From positions 1-64,000 of the forward strand of contig NZ_VTOX01000007.1 in assembly GCF_012184415.1 (NCBI RefSeq): a stretch of 64,000 nucleotides of DNA. Direction: 5' to 3'. The notes under the pieces are model-generated. The model made no database searches. It was not told the origin of the DNA and worked only from the letters and a program-made list of their open reading frames with translations. A program made the position numbers and the translations under genes. This document shows positions 15,685-24,562 of the stretch, piece by piece; position 1 is the first letter of the stretch; each line of letters starts with the position of its first letter. This stretch comes from Ramlibacter lithotrophicus (lineage in GTDB: Bacteria > Pseudomonadota > Gammaproteobacteria > Burkholderiales > Burkholderiaceae_C).

Positions 15685-17063
15685 GTCCTGACCCACTCCC
15701 AGGTGTCGGCCAGGGCGAGCTCGGTGCGCGCCAGCATCGCGTCGATCTCGGCCTCGGTGATGACGAGCGGCGGCGAGAACGCGATGATGTCGCCGCCCAG
15801 GACGCGGACGATGAGTCCATGGGCCTGGGCGCGCCGCACGAAGTACGCGCCGACGCCGCGTGCCGGCTCGAACGGTTTGCGCTGCGCCGGATCAGCAGCG
15901 AGTTCGAGCGCGCCGATCAGCCCCAGCCCGCGCGCCTGCCCCACCAGCGGGTGCGAGGCGAACTTGCGCAGCCCGTCCTGCAGCCGCGGCGCCACCTCGC
16001 GCACGTGGTCGACGATCCGGTCGTCCTCGTAGATGCGCAGCGTTTCCAGCGCCACGGCGCAGGCCAGCGGATGCCCGCTGTAGGTGTAGCCGTGACCGAA
16101 CACGCCGACGGCGGCGCTGGCATCGGCCACTGCCTGGTAGATCTGGTCGCTGACGTACAGCGCCGACATCGGCACGTAGGCCGAGGTCAGCATCTTGGCC
16201 ACCGTGATCATGTCGGGCTTGAGGTCGAACACCTGCGTGCCGAAGGGCTGGCCGAGCCGCCCGAAGCCGGTGATCACCTCGTCGGCGATCAGCAGAATGT
16301 CGTGCTTCTTCAGGATGGCCTGGACCTTCGCGAAGTAGCCGGCCGGCGGCACGACCACGCCGCCGGCGCCTTGCACCGGCTCCGCGATGAACGCGGCCAC
16401 CGTCTCCGGCCCTTCGCGCTGGATCGTGTCCTCGAGCTCCTGCGCCAGCCGGTCGACGAACTGCGCCTCGGTTTCCCCGGGCAGCCCGAACTGGTAGAAG
16501 TGCGGACAGCTCACCCGAACCACGTCCGGCAGCGGCAGGTCGAAGTGCTGGTGCATCATCGGCAGCCCGGACAGCGACGCGGCGGCCATGGTCACCCCGT
16601 GGTAGCCCTTGTTGCGGGCGATGATCTTCTTCTTGAGCGGCCGGCCGCGCGCGTTGTTGTAGTAGCGCACCAGCTTGAACGCGGTGTCGTTCGCCTCTGA
16701 GCCCGAGTTGGCGAACAGCACCCGGCCCATGGGCACCGGCGCCCATTCGATCAGCTTGTCGACCAACGCCGCCACCGGCCCCGGCACCTTGCCCGAGAAC
16801 GAGTGGTAGTAAGGCAGCGTCGTCATCTGCCGATAGGCGGCATCGGCCAGGCGCTTTTCCGAGAACCCGAGCGACGCGCACCACAGGCCGGCCATGCCTT
16901 CGATGTAGCCATTGCCGTGCTCGTCGAACACGTTCACGCCGTCGCCGCGCACGATGACCAGGGGCCCTTCCCGTTCGAGCTGGCGCAGCTGGGTGTAAGG
17001 GTGGAGGTGGTGCGTGAGGTCGCTGCGTCCAGCGGGCGAGATCGGGAGGGTGGGCGCGTCCAT
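15675..17063 (-). CDS. Class III aminotransferase (putrescine/omega-amino acid type)
   Basis: This 462-aa PLP enzyme of the class III family resembles putrescine-pyruvate aminotransferases (SpuC type). Visible landmarks are GMAGLWCASLGFSEKRLADA, the PLP-phosphate loop NSGSEANDTAFKLVRYYN, the PLP-ring Asp in LLIADEVITGFGRLG, and the Schiff-base Lys in TVAKMLTSAYVPMSA. It transfers the amino group of putrescine or a similar amine to pyruvate, the first step of polyamine catabolism. As the first gene of the pot-like operon it fits an uptake-and-degradation unit. Exact substrate not proven. Confidence 0.87.
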   Translation of the reverse strand: MDAPTLPISPAGRSDLTHHLHPYTQLRQLEREGPLVIVRGDGVNVFDEHGNGYIEGMAGLWCASLGFSEKRLADAAYRQMTTLPYYHSFSGKVPGPVAALVDKLIEWAPVPMGRVLFANSGSEANDTAFKLVRYYNNARGRPLKKKIIARNKGYHGVTMAAASLSGLPMMHQHFDLPLPDVVRVSCPHFYQFGLPGETEAQFVDRLAQELEDTIQREGPETVAAFIAEPVQGAGGVVVPPAGYFAKVQAILKKHDILLIADEVITGFGRLGQPFGTQVFDLKPDMITVAKMLTSAYVPMSALYVSDQIYQAVADASAAVGVFGHGYTYSGHPLACAVALETLRIYEDDRIVDHVREVAPRLQDGLRKFASHPLVGQARGLGLIGALELAADPAQRKPFEPARGVGAYFVRRAQAHGLIVRVLGGDIIAFSPPLVITEAEIDAMLARTELALADTWEWVRTWR

Positions 17064-17199
17064 GTCAGTGCTCGTCGTCGGAATGCGGGCTGATCATGGA
17101 GGAGATCGGAGAGGTCTGCAATCGCGCAAACCTGCACCGCGCTCGGGACGCTTGATACACGCATCCTCGCAGCCGGACTTCCACCCGAAGCAGGTAGTG

Positions 17200-17222
17200 G
17201 TGACGCGGATCACCGCGGTCAC
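17200..17222. promoter_or_regulatory. Inverted repeat in the divergent promoter region
   Basis: GTGACGCGG (17200-17208) and CCGCGGTCAC (17213-17222) are inverted repeats differing by one inserted base, separated by four bases. They lie in the 299-bp gap between the aminotransferase operon and the divergent rhodanese gene, a suitable place for an operator. No regulator gene is adjacent. The rest of this gap shows no gene. Confidence 0.3.
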
Positions 17223-17362
17223 GACTGACGACGGAGCCCGCTTTCATCGAGGATCGATCGTACGGGTAATCCCCAGGGTCGAACCGCAGCTATCCTGACC
17301 TGTCTCAACAATGGCGTGTGCCGACGAGCGAAGGATTGCGAATCTCGCGATGGAAGGCGCCC

Positions 17363-18313
17363 ATGCACACGAAGCTTTGTGCGACTGTTGGCTGGCTGCT
17401 GCTGGCCATCTCACAGTTGGCCATGAATACGGTATGCAGCGCGCAGCCAGCGGACAGTGCTGTCGCTCGTTTTCCGCCGGTGGCCTTGCCAGACGCAATT
17501 CCACACAACGCGGTGGCGCTCTCAGGACGGTGGACTGTGAGCGTGGACGGCGACGGCCGCCGCCGAGAACTGGTCCTGTACCCGTTCGCTCTTCGCCCGC
17601 GGCGCTGGCTCTGGGCAGCCGCGTATGGATGGACAGACGGCGCCATGGATCCGGTCCCGCTCAGGATAGAGAACATGGCCGACAAAGTGACGATGGAGCT
17701 GACAACCCCTGCAAGGGTGCTCATTCGAGCCGTTGTTCGTGCTGACGACGAGATGGCGGGCACTTTCGAGCCCCGAGCTGGGCCCTCAAGAGCTGTCTCG
17801 TTGAAAAGAACCGGCCAGATCACGTTGACTGAGGCGGACAGCTTCGCCGACGAGACCCGCGATTTCGCAGTCGCCCCAACCGCGAGTCTCTCGAAGACAT
17901 ACCACGCGAAAACACCGCTCATCGTGCCCGGCGGAACCACGATCACCACCGTTCACCTCTGGAAATGGCTGACGAGCAGCAACCCACCGGTCGTTGTTGA
18001 CCTCCTCGACGGCGAGCCCGGCAAGCGGCACTGCCTGCCAGGCGCGGTGTGGGCCGGATCCCGCTTCGGTCAGGGGCAGGTATTCGCCAACGATGAACGC
18101 GATTTCGCCGCACTGCTGAATGACGTCACGAGTGGCGACAAAGCCACTCCCATCGTGTTCTATTGCCTCAATCCGGAGTGTTGGCTTTCATACAACGGCG
18201 CGCTGCGCGCACTCGCAGAAGGCTATACGAGCGTGCATTGGTACCGCGGCGGGCTCCACGCGTGGAAAGCTGCGCGACTGCCTATGGTCATCGGCGATCT
18301 TTATCGGCCATAG
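17363..18313 (+). CDS. Secreted rhodanese-like protein with CXXCW-type motif
   Basis: This protein is 316 aa from the ATG at 17363, which has GGAAGG upstream and gives a clear signal peptide (about residues 1-26, ending NTVCSA). The frame is open to a GTG at 17318. Residues about 195-310 are a rhodanese fold: HLWKWL, VVVDLLDG, then FYCLNPECWLSYNGALRALA and VHWYRGGLHAWKAA. This resembles the 'PQQ-dependent catabolism-associated CXXCW motif' family, but with four residues between the cysteines. The N-terminal half is unassigned. It is periplasmic, and probably handles sulfur or thiols. No PQQ genes are nearby. Base composition is lower in GC than the neighbours. Confidence 0.7.
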   Translation: MHTKLCATVGWLLLAISQLAMNTVCSAQPADSAVARFPPVALPDAIPHNAVALSGRWTVSVDGDGRRRELVLYPFALRPRRWLWAAAYGWTDGAMDPVPLRIENMADKVTMELTTPARVLIRAVVRADDEMAGTFEPRAGPSRAVSLKRTGQITLTEADSFADETRDFAVAPTASLSKTYHAKTPLIVPGGTTITTVHLWKWLTSSNPPVVVDLLDGEPGKRHCLPGAVWAGSRFGQGQVFANDERDFAALLNDVTSGDKATPIVFYCLNPECWLSYNGALRALAEGYTSVHWYRGGLHAWKAARLPMVIGDLYRP

Positions 18314-18404
18314 CCACGGAAGCGGGACACCCTCTGACTGCGGTAAACAAGGCAAACCCCAGCTACGCAAGTCTACAAGTCATGCCAGATCGGCAGGAGA
18401 AACC

Positions 18405-18884
18405 ATGTCGCAGAATCGAGAGCCCATCCCCTTCCTGACTCTTTCGACCGTTGCTGCTGTCTTGATTGCGATATCTCAACCGACTCTCGGGGCCGACTTC
18501 CCCGAGCTTCAGCAGCAGGTGGACTCCACCCGCATCCCGTTTGGAAAGGGTACCTGCGCCACCTATCGCACCGGCGTCTGGCTGGCACAAGGCGGCGTGG
18601 TCATAGAAATTCAGAAGCCAAGCAACTGCCGCTTTGAGTCGCTCCAGTTAGTAGTTGACGGAAAGCGCTATCCGCTGGCTGCAGCCGACAGCTCGTTCTA
18701 CCATGGCAAACGGTCCAATGCCTACTGGGAAGTCAAGGTGTACGAGTGGTACAGAAGTGACGCTGGAAAGCTGTTTTTCAGGACGGAGCTTCCTATCGAT
18801 CCGTCGAAGATACAGGGAATCTTGGAGCCAGGGTGCCAGTCGAAAGACTGCCTGAACGAGGACGCTGCCCTCCCAGCTCGGTAG
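18405..18884 (+). CDS. Hypothetical secreted protein, 159 aa
   Basis: The ATG at 18405 follows CAGGAGAAACC and starts a signal peptide (about residues 1-30, ending TLGA). The mature part has three to four cysteines (TCATYRTG, PSNCRFESL, and CQSKDCLNED near the C-terminus) that could form disulfides, and alternating strands (LQLVVDGKRYPL, YWEVKVYEWYRS) suggesting a beta-sandwich. I recognise no family. It lies 91 bp downstream of the rhodanese-like gene on the same strand and shares its lower GC. Confidence 0.6.
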   Translation: MSQNREPIPFLTLSTVAAVLIAISQPTLGADFPELQQQVDSTRIPFGKGTCATYRTGVWLAQGGVVIEIQKPSNCRFESLQLVVDGKRYPLAAADSSFYHGKRSNAYWEVKVYEWYRSDAGKLFFRTELPIDPSKIQGILEPGCQSKDCLNEDAALPAR

Positions 18885-18979
18885 AGCTGAGGAGATCGAT
18901 CCAGCGAGGCGTTTCGCCTCCGCGCCTGCTTCTCGCCCGCGGAGGAGCGGAGACCCAACCGCTCTTCAATGCTCCGTGG

Positions 18980-19172
18980 CCTTTGTTGCGGGCTTGGGGA
19001 GAGTCAGACCTGCTGGTCCCACCAGCCGCCTACCAGCAGTTTGCGCACCGGGTCCGCGATCGCCCGGCTCCATTTTGCGATATGCAGTTAGCGGGCGCCG
19101 ACCACGGTTTGCAGCTCCGCGGTCGTGACGGTATCCAATGGTTGTGGACTCGTCTCGAAAACTGGTCGCGCT
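18980..19172 (+). pseudogene. Alpha/beta-hydrolase C-terminal fragment
   Basis: Within an otherwise unremarkable frame, the translation includes LLRAWGESDLLVPPAAYQQF, then DMQLAGADHGLQ and WLWTRLENW. This is the typical end of an alpha/beta hydrolase: the acid in GESD after a strand, and the catalytic His in ADHG, followed by the last helix. The nucleophile elbow (G-x-S-x-G) and the first two thirds are absent, so this is a remnant. Flanking sequence 18885-18979 and 19173-19480 holds no convincing gene. Confidence 0.5.
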
Positions 19173-19480
19173 CGCGAAGCATGAACATCTGCGCATCGTT
19201 ACTTTCGCCGCAGTTGCTTCAGGAAGGCTCGCTCCGTAACGTCCCGATTGGTACCGCAAGCGTTACGGGCGCGCATCTGCGACAACGGGCTAACCTCCAG
19301 TCTGTCGGCGCCGATGGATTCTGACCCACCTTCGCGGCGATCCTATGCGGGTCTATCCGATTGGATGGCCGTTCGATGACCGCATCATCACCCCGTCACC
19401 AAGTGCGCCGCATCTGCACGGAAAGAACGAAGGTCAACCTCAGCACCGTGAGCCCGGGGATAATCCCTTCGGGCCTCGAG

Positions 19481-19520
19481 TGTTAACCATGTGACCGGCA
19501 CAACCTGTTAACCGTGTCTC
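19481..19520. repeat. Paired IS-end-like repeats
   Basis: TGTTAACCATGT (19481-19492) and TGTTAACCGTGT (19506-19517) are near-identical direct repeats 25 bp apart. Tandem copies of a TTAACC-containing motif are common at the ends of IS21/IS481-like elements, so this may be what is left of one, just beyond the 3' end of the tRNA gene. No transposase remnant is visible; only the pattern supports the call. Confidence 0.35.
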
Positions 19521-19540
19521 AGGTACGTACCTTGTCTTAT

Positions 19541-19617
19541 TGGTAGGGCGTGTTGGACTTGAACCAACGACCAAAGGATTATGAGTCCTCTGCTCTGACC
19601 AACTGAGCTAACGCCCC
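19541..19617 (-). tRNA. tRNA with CAU anticodon (elongator Met; Ile2 possible)
   Basis: This is a 77-nt cloverleaf on the minus strand. The acceptor stem is GGGGCGT/ACGCCCT, the D arm is TAGCTCAGTTGGTCAGAGC, and the anticodon loop is CTCATAA (anticodon CAU). The T arm is GTTGG-TTCAAGT-CCAAC, with discriminator A and an encoded CCA (19541-19543). CAU serves initiator Met, elongator Met and lysidine-modified Ile2; the first pair (G-U) and arm sequences rule out initiator-like features, but Met and Ile2 cannot be separated by eye. Its 3' end faces the low-GC islet. Confidence 0.9.
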
Positions 19618-19629
19618 CCGCCGAGGATT

Positions 19630-20643
19630 CTAAGAGCCGCCGCGGTTGTGGCTCAGCGCGTTGCTGACCAGCTTGGAGGTGATGTCCACGATCTGGATCA
19701 TGCGGTCGTAAGGCATGCGGGTCGGGCCGATCACGCCGACGGTGCCCACCACCTGGCCGTCCACCTCGTACGGGGCGCTGACGATGGACAGTTCCTCGAA
19801 CGGCACGACCTGGCTTTCGCCGCCGATGAAGATGCGCACGCCGGCGGCCTGGCTGGAGATGTCCAGCAGGCGCATCAGCTGCGTCTTCTGCTCGAACAGG
19901 TCGAAGGCGCGCCGCAGGTGGCTCATGTCGCTGGAGAAGTCCTGCACCTGCAGCAGGTTGCGCTCGCCGGAGATCACCACCTCGTCCTGCTCGCTCATGG
20001 CCTCGGAGCTGGCGTCCACCGCGGTCTGCATCAGCGTGGCGATCTCGCTGCGCAGGCTCTCCACCTCGGCCTTCAGGCGCTCGCGCACCTGCTCGATGGC
20101 CATCCCCGCGTAATTGGCGTTGAGGAAGTTGGCGGCCTCGATCAGCTGGCCCTGGGTGTAGTCCTGCGCCGTGAACACGACCCGGTTCTGCACGTCGCCG
20201 TCGGGCGTGACGATGATGACCAGGAAGCGCTTTTCCGACAGCCGCAGGAATTCGATGTGGCGGAACACCGACGAACGCTTGGGCGCCATCACGACGCCCA
20301 CGAAGTGCGACAGGTTCGACAGCAGCTGCGCCGCGTTGGTGATCACCTTCTGCGGCTGGTCGGCGACCAGGCTGGGGGTGGCCAGGATCTGGTCGCGCTG
20401 CGCCGTCAGCATGGTGTCGACGAACAGGCGGTAGCCCCGCGCGGTAGGCACCCGGCCGGCGGAAGTGTGCGGACTGGCGATGAGGCCCAGGTCCTCCAGG
20501 TCGGCCATCACGTTGCGGATGGTCGCGGCCGACAGCTCCAGGCCCGAGGCGCGCGAGAGCGTGCGGGAGCCCACCGGCTGGCCCTCGGCGATGTAGCGCT
20601 CGACCAGCGCTTTCAGCAACAACTTGGCACGGTCATCCAGCAT
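19630..20643 (-). CDS. hrcA: Heat-shock repressor HrcA
   Basis: This is a 337-aa HrcA. The N-terminal winged helix has [35 protein letters not shown] and the following [16 protein letters not shown]. The GAF-like central and C-terminal domains have FVGVVMAPK and the [18 protein letters not shown] segment. HrcA binds CIRCE operators and, stabilised by GroEL, represses chaperone genes. The ATG at 20643 gives the usual [15 protein letters not shown] start. It diverges from nadK across 137 bp, in which I see no CIRCE. A perfect CIRCE is present at 48823 upstream of rpoH. Confidence 0.95.
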   Translation of the reverse strand: MLDDRAKLLLKALVERYIAEGQPVGSRTLSRASGLELSAATIRNVMADLEDLGLIASPHTSAGRVPTARGYRLFVDTMLTAQRDQILATPSLVADQPQKVITNAAQLLSNLSHFVGVVMAPKRSSVFRHIEFLRLSEKRFLVIIVTPDGDVQNRVVFTAQDYTQGQLIEAANFLNANYAGMAIEQVRERLKAEVESLRSEIATLMQTAVDASSEAMSEQDEVVISGERNLLQVQDFSSDMSHLRRAFDLFEQKTQLMRLLDISSQAAGVRIFIGGESQVVPFEELSIVSAPYEVDGQVVGTVGVIGPTRMPYDRMIQIVDITSKLVSNALSHNRGGS

Positions 20644-20780
20644 GGCGTTGGGTAGATGGATTCTAGTGAAATCGCCTGGTTCCGCGAGATTCGCCGTGGA
20701 TGCCACACCCGCGGCCGGCGGGCGCGGCTTCGCCGCCTCCGGATGGTCGTCCCGGCACGCCCGCCATACATAATCCGGCG

Positions 20781-21674
20781 ATGACTTCCCAGTTCCGCCA
20801 GGTGGCGCTGATCGGCAAATACCACGCGGCAGTGTCGCACGGCGCCGCGGCGCAGACGCGGGCCGCGCTGGAAGACATCGGCCAGTTCCTCGCCGGGCAG
20901 GGCTGCGAGGTGGCGATCGAGCGCGAAACGGCGACCAGCACCGGCATCCAGGGCTACCCGGCGCTGGACCTGCCGGCCATAGGCGCCGGCTGCGACCTGG
21001 TCCTGGTGGTCGGCGGCGACGGCACGATGCTGGGCGTCGGCCGGCAGCTCGCGCGCTACGGCGTGCCGCTGATCGGCGTCAACCAGGGGCGGCTGGGCTT
21101 CATCACCGACATCCCGCTGGACTACTACCGCCGCATCCTGGAGCCTATGCTGGGCGGCGCCTACGAGGAAGACCTGCGCAGCCTCATGCACGCCCAGGTG
21201 TTCCGCGACGGCCAGTGCATGTTCGACGCGCTGGCCATGAACGACGTGGTCGTCAACCGCGGCGCCACCTCCGGCATGGTGGAACTGCGGGTGGAGGTGG
21301 ACGGCCATTTCGTGGCGAACCAGCGCGCCGACGGCCTGATCGTCGCCTCGCCCACCGGGTCCACCGCGTACTCCCTGTCCGCGGGCGGCCCGCTGGTGCA
21401 CCCGTCGACCATGGGCTGGGTGCTGGTCCCGATCGCGCCGCACACGCTGTCCAACCGGCCGATCGTGCTGCCCGACGGCTGCGAAGTGACGATCGAGCTG
21501 GTATCGGGCCGCGATGCCAGCGCCAATTTCGACATGCAGTCGCTGGCCTCGCTGCTGCACGGCGACCGGGTGACCGTGCGCCGGTCGGAGCACCGCGTGC
21601 GCTTCCTGCACCCGGTGGGCTGGACCTACTTCGACACGCTGCGCGAAAAACTGCACTGGAACGAGGGCAACTGA
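20781..21674 (+). CDS. nadK: NAD kinase
   Basis: This 297-aa enzyme phosphorylates NAD to NADP using ATP. The GGDG motif ([11 protein letters not shown]) is at about residues 78-81, with the [10 protein letters not shown] segment, the substrate motif [10 protein letters not shown], and [19 protein letters not shown], all diagnostic. The length is normal. The ATG at 20781 is chosen because upstream in-frame sequence is not NadK-like. Its stop overlaps the start of recN (TGATG), so the two are coupled. Confidence 0.95.
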   Translation: MTSQFRQVALIGKYHAAVSHGAAAQTRAALEDIGQFLAGQGCEVAIERETATSTGIQGYPALDLPAIGAGCDLVLVVGGDGTMLGVGRQLARYGVPLIGVNQGRLGFITDIPLDYYRRILEPMLGGAYEEDLRSLMHAQVFRDGQCMFDALAMNDVVVNRGATSGMVELRVEVDGHFVANQRADGLIVASPTGSTAYSLSAGGPLVHPSTMGWVLVPIAPHTLSNRPIVLPDGCEVTIELVSGRDASANFDMQSLASLLHGDRVTVRRSEHRVRFLHPVGWTYFDTLREKLHWNEGN

Positions 21675-23335
21675 TGGGCCTCAAGCGCATCGCTCTGCGC
21701 GATTTCGTCATCGTGCGCGAGCTCGACCTGGACTTTGCCGGCGGCTTCTCCGTGCTCACGGGCGAGACCGGCGCCGGCAAGTCGATCCTGGTGGACGCGC
21801 TGCAACTGGCGCTGGGCGCCCGCGCCGAAGCCGTGGTGGTGCGCGAAGGCGCGCCGCGGGCCGAGATCAGCGCGGAGTTCGACGCGCCGGCCACCCTGGA
21901 CGCGTGGCTGCAGGAGGCCGGCTTCGACGCCGGCGACGGACTGCTGCTGCGCCGCACGATCGACGCGCAGGGCAAGAGCCGGGCCTGGATCAACGGCAGC
22001 CCGGCCACGGCCGGCCAGCTGAAGGAACTGGCCGACCAGCTGGTCGACATCCATGGACAGCACGCCTGGCAGAGCCTGACGCGGCCCGACGCCGTGCGCG
22101 CGCTGCTCGACGCGTATGCCGGCGCCGACCCTCAGCCGCTGCTGGCCGCCTGGCAGCATTGGCGCGCCGCCCAGCGCACGCTCGAAGAAGCGCGCGCCGC
22201 CCAGGACTCGCTGCAGCGCGAACGCGAGCGGCTGGCCTGGCAGATCGGCGAGATCGACAAGCTGGCGCCGGGCGCCGACGAGTGGGAGGAACTCAACGCG
22301 GGCCACACGCGGCTGGCCAACGCGCAGGCGCTGCTGGAGTCGGCGCAAGGCGCGCTGCAGGCGCTCGAAGGCGAGGACGGCGGCGCCGCCTCGCAACTGG
22401 CGCAGGCCCAGGGGCTGCTGGAAGGCCAGCAGCACGTGGAGCCGGCCTTCCGCGAACTGGCGCAGGTGCTGGCGTCCAGCCTCGCGCAGGTCGAGGACGC
22501 CGCGCATTCGCTGCACGCCTACCTGCGCAAGACCGACCTCGACCCGCAGCGACTCGCCGAGCTGGACGAGCGGATGTCGCAATGGATGTCGCTCGCGCGC
22601 CGCTACAAGCGCACGCCGGCGGAGCTGCCGGCGCTGCTGGCCGGCTGGAAGGACGAACTGGCTCGGCTCGACGCGGCGGCGGACCTCGCGGGACTGCAGG
22701 CGGCGGCCGACCAGGCGCAAGCGGGCTACATGGCGCTCGCGAAGGCGCTGTCCGGCGCGCGTGCCAAGGCGGCGCCCCAGCTTGCCAAGGCGGTGACGCA
22801 GGCGATGCAGGGCCTGGGCATGAAAGGCGGGCGCTTCGAGGTCAAGCTGGAACCCTTGCCGGAGCCCGGCTCCCAAGGGCTGGAGCAGGTGAATTTCCTG
22901 GTGGCCGGCCATGCGGGCGCCACGCCGCGCCCCGTCGGCAAGGTGGCCTCGGGCGGCGAGCTGTCGCGCATCGCGCTGGCCATCGCCGTCACCACCAGCC
23001 GGCTCGGCGAAGCCCAGACGCTGATCTTCGACGAAGTGGACGCTGGCGTCGGCGGCGCCGTCGCCGAGACGGTGGGCCGGCTGATGAAGCAGCTGGGGCG
23101 CGACCGCCAGGTGCTGGCCGTGACGCACCTGCCGCAGGTGGCCGCCTGCGCCGACCACCACCTGGTGGTCTCCAAGCAGAGCGACCGCGCCGGCACTTCG
23201 AGCACGGTGGCGCCGGTGCAAGGCGAGCAGCGGGTCGCGGAGGTCGCGCGGATGCTGGGCGGCGAGAAGCTGTCGGGCACGAGCCTGGCCCATGCCAAGG
23301 AAATGCTCTCGACCGCGGGCGAGGCCAAGCCATGA
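21674..23335 (+). CDS. recN: DNA repair protein RecN
   Basis: This 553-aa SMC-like ATPase acts in double-strand break repair. Walker A GETGAGKS is at residues 30-37 and the [14 protein letters not shown] motif is characteristic of RecN. Coiled-coil arms extend through about 150-380, and the C-terminal half has the ABC signature [15 protein letters not shown], Walker [13 protein letters not shown] and the [15 protein letters not shown] switch. It starts within the nadK stop and ends overlapping rapZ by ATGA. recN is usually SOS-induced, but it appears to share the nadK promoter here. Confidence 0.95.
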   Translation: MGLKRIALRDFVIVRELDLDFAGGFSVLTGETGAGKSILVDALQLALGARAEAVVVREGAPRAEISAEFDAPATLDAWLQEAGFDAGDGLLLRRTIDAQGKSRAWINGSPATAGQLKELADQLVDIHGQHAWQSLTRPDAVRALLDAYAGADPQPLLAAWQHWRAAQRTLEEARAAQDSLQRERERLAWQIGEIDKLAPGADEWEELNAGHTRLANAQALLESAQGALQALEGEDGGAASQLAQAQGLLEGQQHVEPAFRELAQVLASSLAQVEDAAHSLHAYLRKTDLDPQRLAELDERMSQWMSLARRYKRTPAELPALLAGWKDELARLDAAADLAGLQAAADQAQAGYMALAKALSGARAKAAPQLAKAVTQAMQGLGMKGGRFEVKLEPLPEPGSQGLEQVNFLVAGHAGATPRPVGKVASGGELSRIALAIAVTTSRLGEAQTLIFDEVDAGVGGAVAETVGRLMKQLGRDRQVLAVTHLPQVAACADHHLVVSKQSDRAGTSSTVAPVQGEQRVAEVARMLGGEKLSGTSLAHAKEMLSTAGEAKP

Positions 23336-24207
23336 CGCTGGAAGTGGTCCTCATCACCGGCATGTCGGGGTCCGGCAAGTCCGTGGCCCTGCGCGCGCTG
23401 GAGGACGCCGGCTATTACTGCGTCGACAACCTGCCGCCGGAACTGCTGCTGCCCTTCGTGGCGCTGGAGCAGCAAAGCAGCGTGGAGCGCGTCGCCATCG
23501 CCGTTGACGTGCGCAGCGCGACGGCGCTGCCGCTGGTGCCGGCGCAACTGCGCGAGCTGCGACGCGGCAACGTCAACGTGCGGCCGCTGTTCCTCGACTC
23601 CACGACCGACACGCTGGTGCGGCGGTTCTCCGAGACCCGGCGCCGCCATCCGCTTTCGAGCACGCCGGCGCCGCAGGACGGCCCGGACGGGCAGCGCGCG
23701 CTGGTCGAGGCGATCGAGCTGGAACGCGAGCTGCTGGCCGAGCTGCGCGACCAGGCGCACGTGATCGACACCAGCGTGATCCGGCCCAGCCAGCTGCAGG
23801 CCTACGTCAAGTCGCTGCTGTCGGCACCGGTCAGCCAGCTGACGCTGGTGTTCGAATCCTTCGCCTTCAAGCGCGGCATCCCGGTGGATGCCGACTTCGT
23901 CTTCGACGTGCGCATGCTGCCCAACCCGCACTACGAGCCGGGGCTGCGCGACCTGACCGGCCGCGACGAGCCGGTGCGCGCTTTTCTGGAGCAGCACCCG
24001 GACGTGGAGCGCATGCGCAGCCGGATCGCCGCCTTCATCGACGAGTGGCTGGAGCCGCTGGCGCGCGATCACCGCAGTTACGTCACGGTGGCTATCGGCT
24101 GCACCGGCGGCCAGCACCGGTCGGTGTACCTGGTGGAGCAGCTGGCGGCGTGGTTCGGGCAGAAACGCACGGCGCTCAAGCGCCATCGCGAGCTCGACGC
24201 GGGCTAG
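23332..24207 (+). CDS. rapZ: RNase adapter protein RapZ
   Basis: This 291-aa P-loop protein has Walker A GMSGSGKS (10-17), the [12 protein letters not shown] segment, and the C-terminal domain with [20 protein letters not shown] and [16 protein letters not shown]. RapZ senses glucosamine-6-phosphate and guides RNase E to the GlmZ sRNA in enterobacteria; in betaproteobacteria it may have other partners. The domain layout is complete, with a 14-residue insertion rich in Pro and Asp at about residue 105-120. It is usually near hprK/ptsN; here it follows recN. Confidence 0.92.
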   Translation: MTLEVVLITGMSGSGKSVALRALEDAGYYCVDNLPPELLLPFVALEQQSSVERVAIAVDVRSATALPLVPAQLRELRRGNVNVRPLFLDSTTDTLVRRFSETRRRHPLSSTPAPQDGPDGQRALVEAIELERELLAELRDQAHVIDTSVIRPSQLQAYVKSLLSAPVSQLTLVFESFAFKRGIPVDADFVFDVRMLPNPHYEPGLRDLTGRDEPVRAFLEQHPDVERMRSRIAAFIDEWLEPLARDHRSYVTVAIGCTGGQHRSVYLVEQLAAWFGQKRTALKRHRELDAG

Positions 24208-24245
24208 TCGCACTGGAGGCTCTGACCGCGGTGACGGGGCGGGCG

Positions 24246-24508
24246 GAGACAACCCTTCCTTCCTCCACCACCGCAGTGCCGCCGACCCGTGCCACGAGGT
24301 CGAGTCAGCGGGGTCAGATCACGATTCAGGACGAGGCTGCGGCCGGAGCGGGAGGTCTGGTTCGAAATCGTGCTCTGACCCCGCTGACGGGCGGCCCGAG
24401 ACAACCCTTCCTTCCTCCACCACCGCGATTGGGGTCGGAGCGGAATTTCGAACACCACCGAGCGCTGCGGTGGGGCCATCGTCCTGAATTCCGGTCCGAC
24501 CCCAATTG
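24246..24508. repeat. Nested direct and inverted repeats after rapZ
   Basis: The 355-bp gap between rapZ and mutY has no gene but is made of repeats. A perfect 29-bp direct repeat is at 24246-24274 and 24398-24426. One imperfect palindrome pairs 24304-24326 with 24366-24388 (22 of 23 matching). A second pairs 24425-24447 with 24487-24509 (about 21 of 23). Both palindromes share a GGGGTC[AG]GA core, so they are related to each other. The arrangement is like REP/BIME elements mobilised by REP-associated tyrosine transposases. Confidence 0.7.
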
Positions 24509-24562
24509 CTCCGGCGCAAGGCACTCACCCTGGTTCCTCCCCCCGGGGAGAGCAAGGAAAAC

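Noticed and set aside
19345-19494. 49-codon open frame before the tRNA (starts MRVYPIGWPF)
   Set aside because: No ribosome binding site and no family; it ends in the IS-end-like repeat, so it is likely a remnant or chance frame.
20644-20780. CIRCE element in the hrcA/nadK divergent region
   Set aside because: No TTAGCACTC or GAGTGCTAA half-site is present there; the only clear CIRCE is upstream of rpoH.
24246-24508. Possible CRISPR array after rapZ
   Set aside because: There are only two copies of the 29-bp unit, no regular spacers and no cas genes; the rest is palindromic repeat structure.
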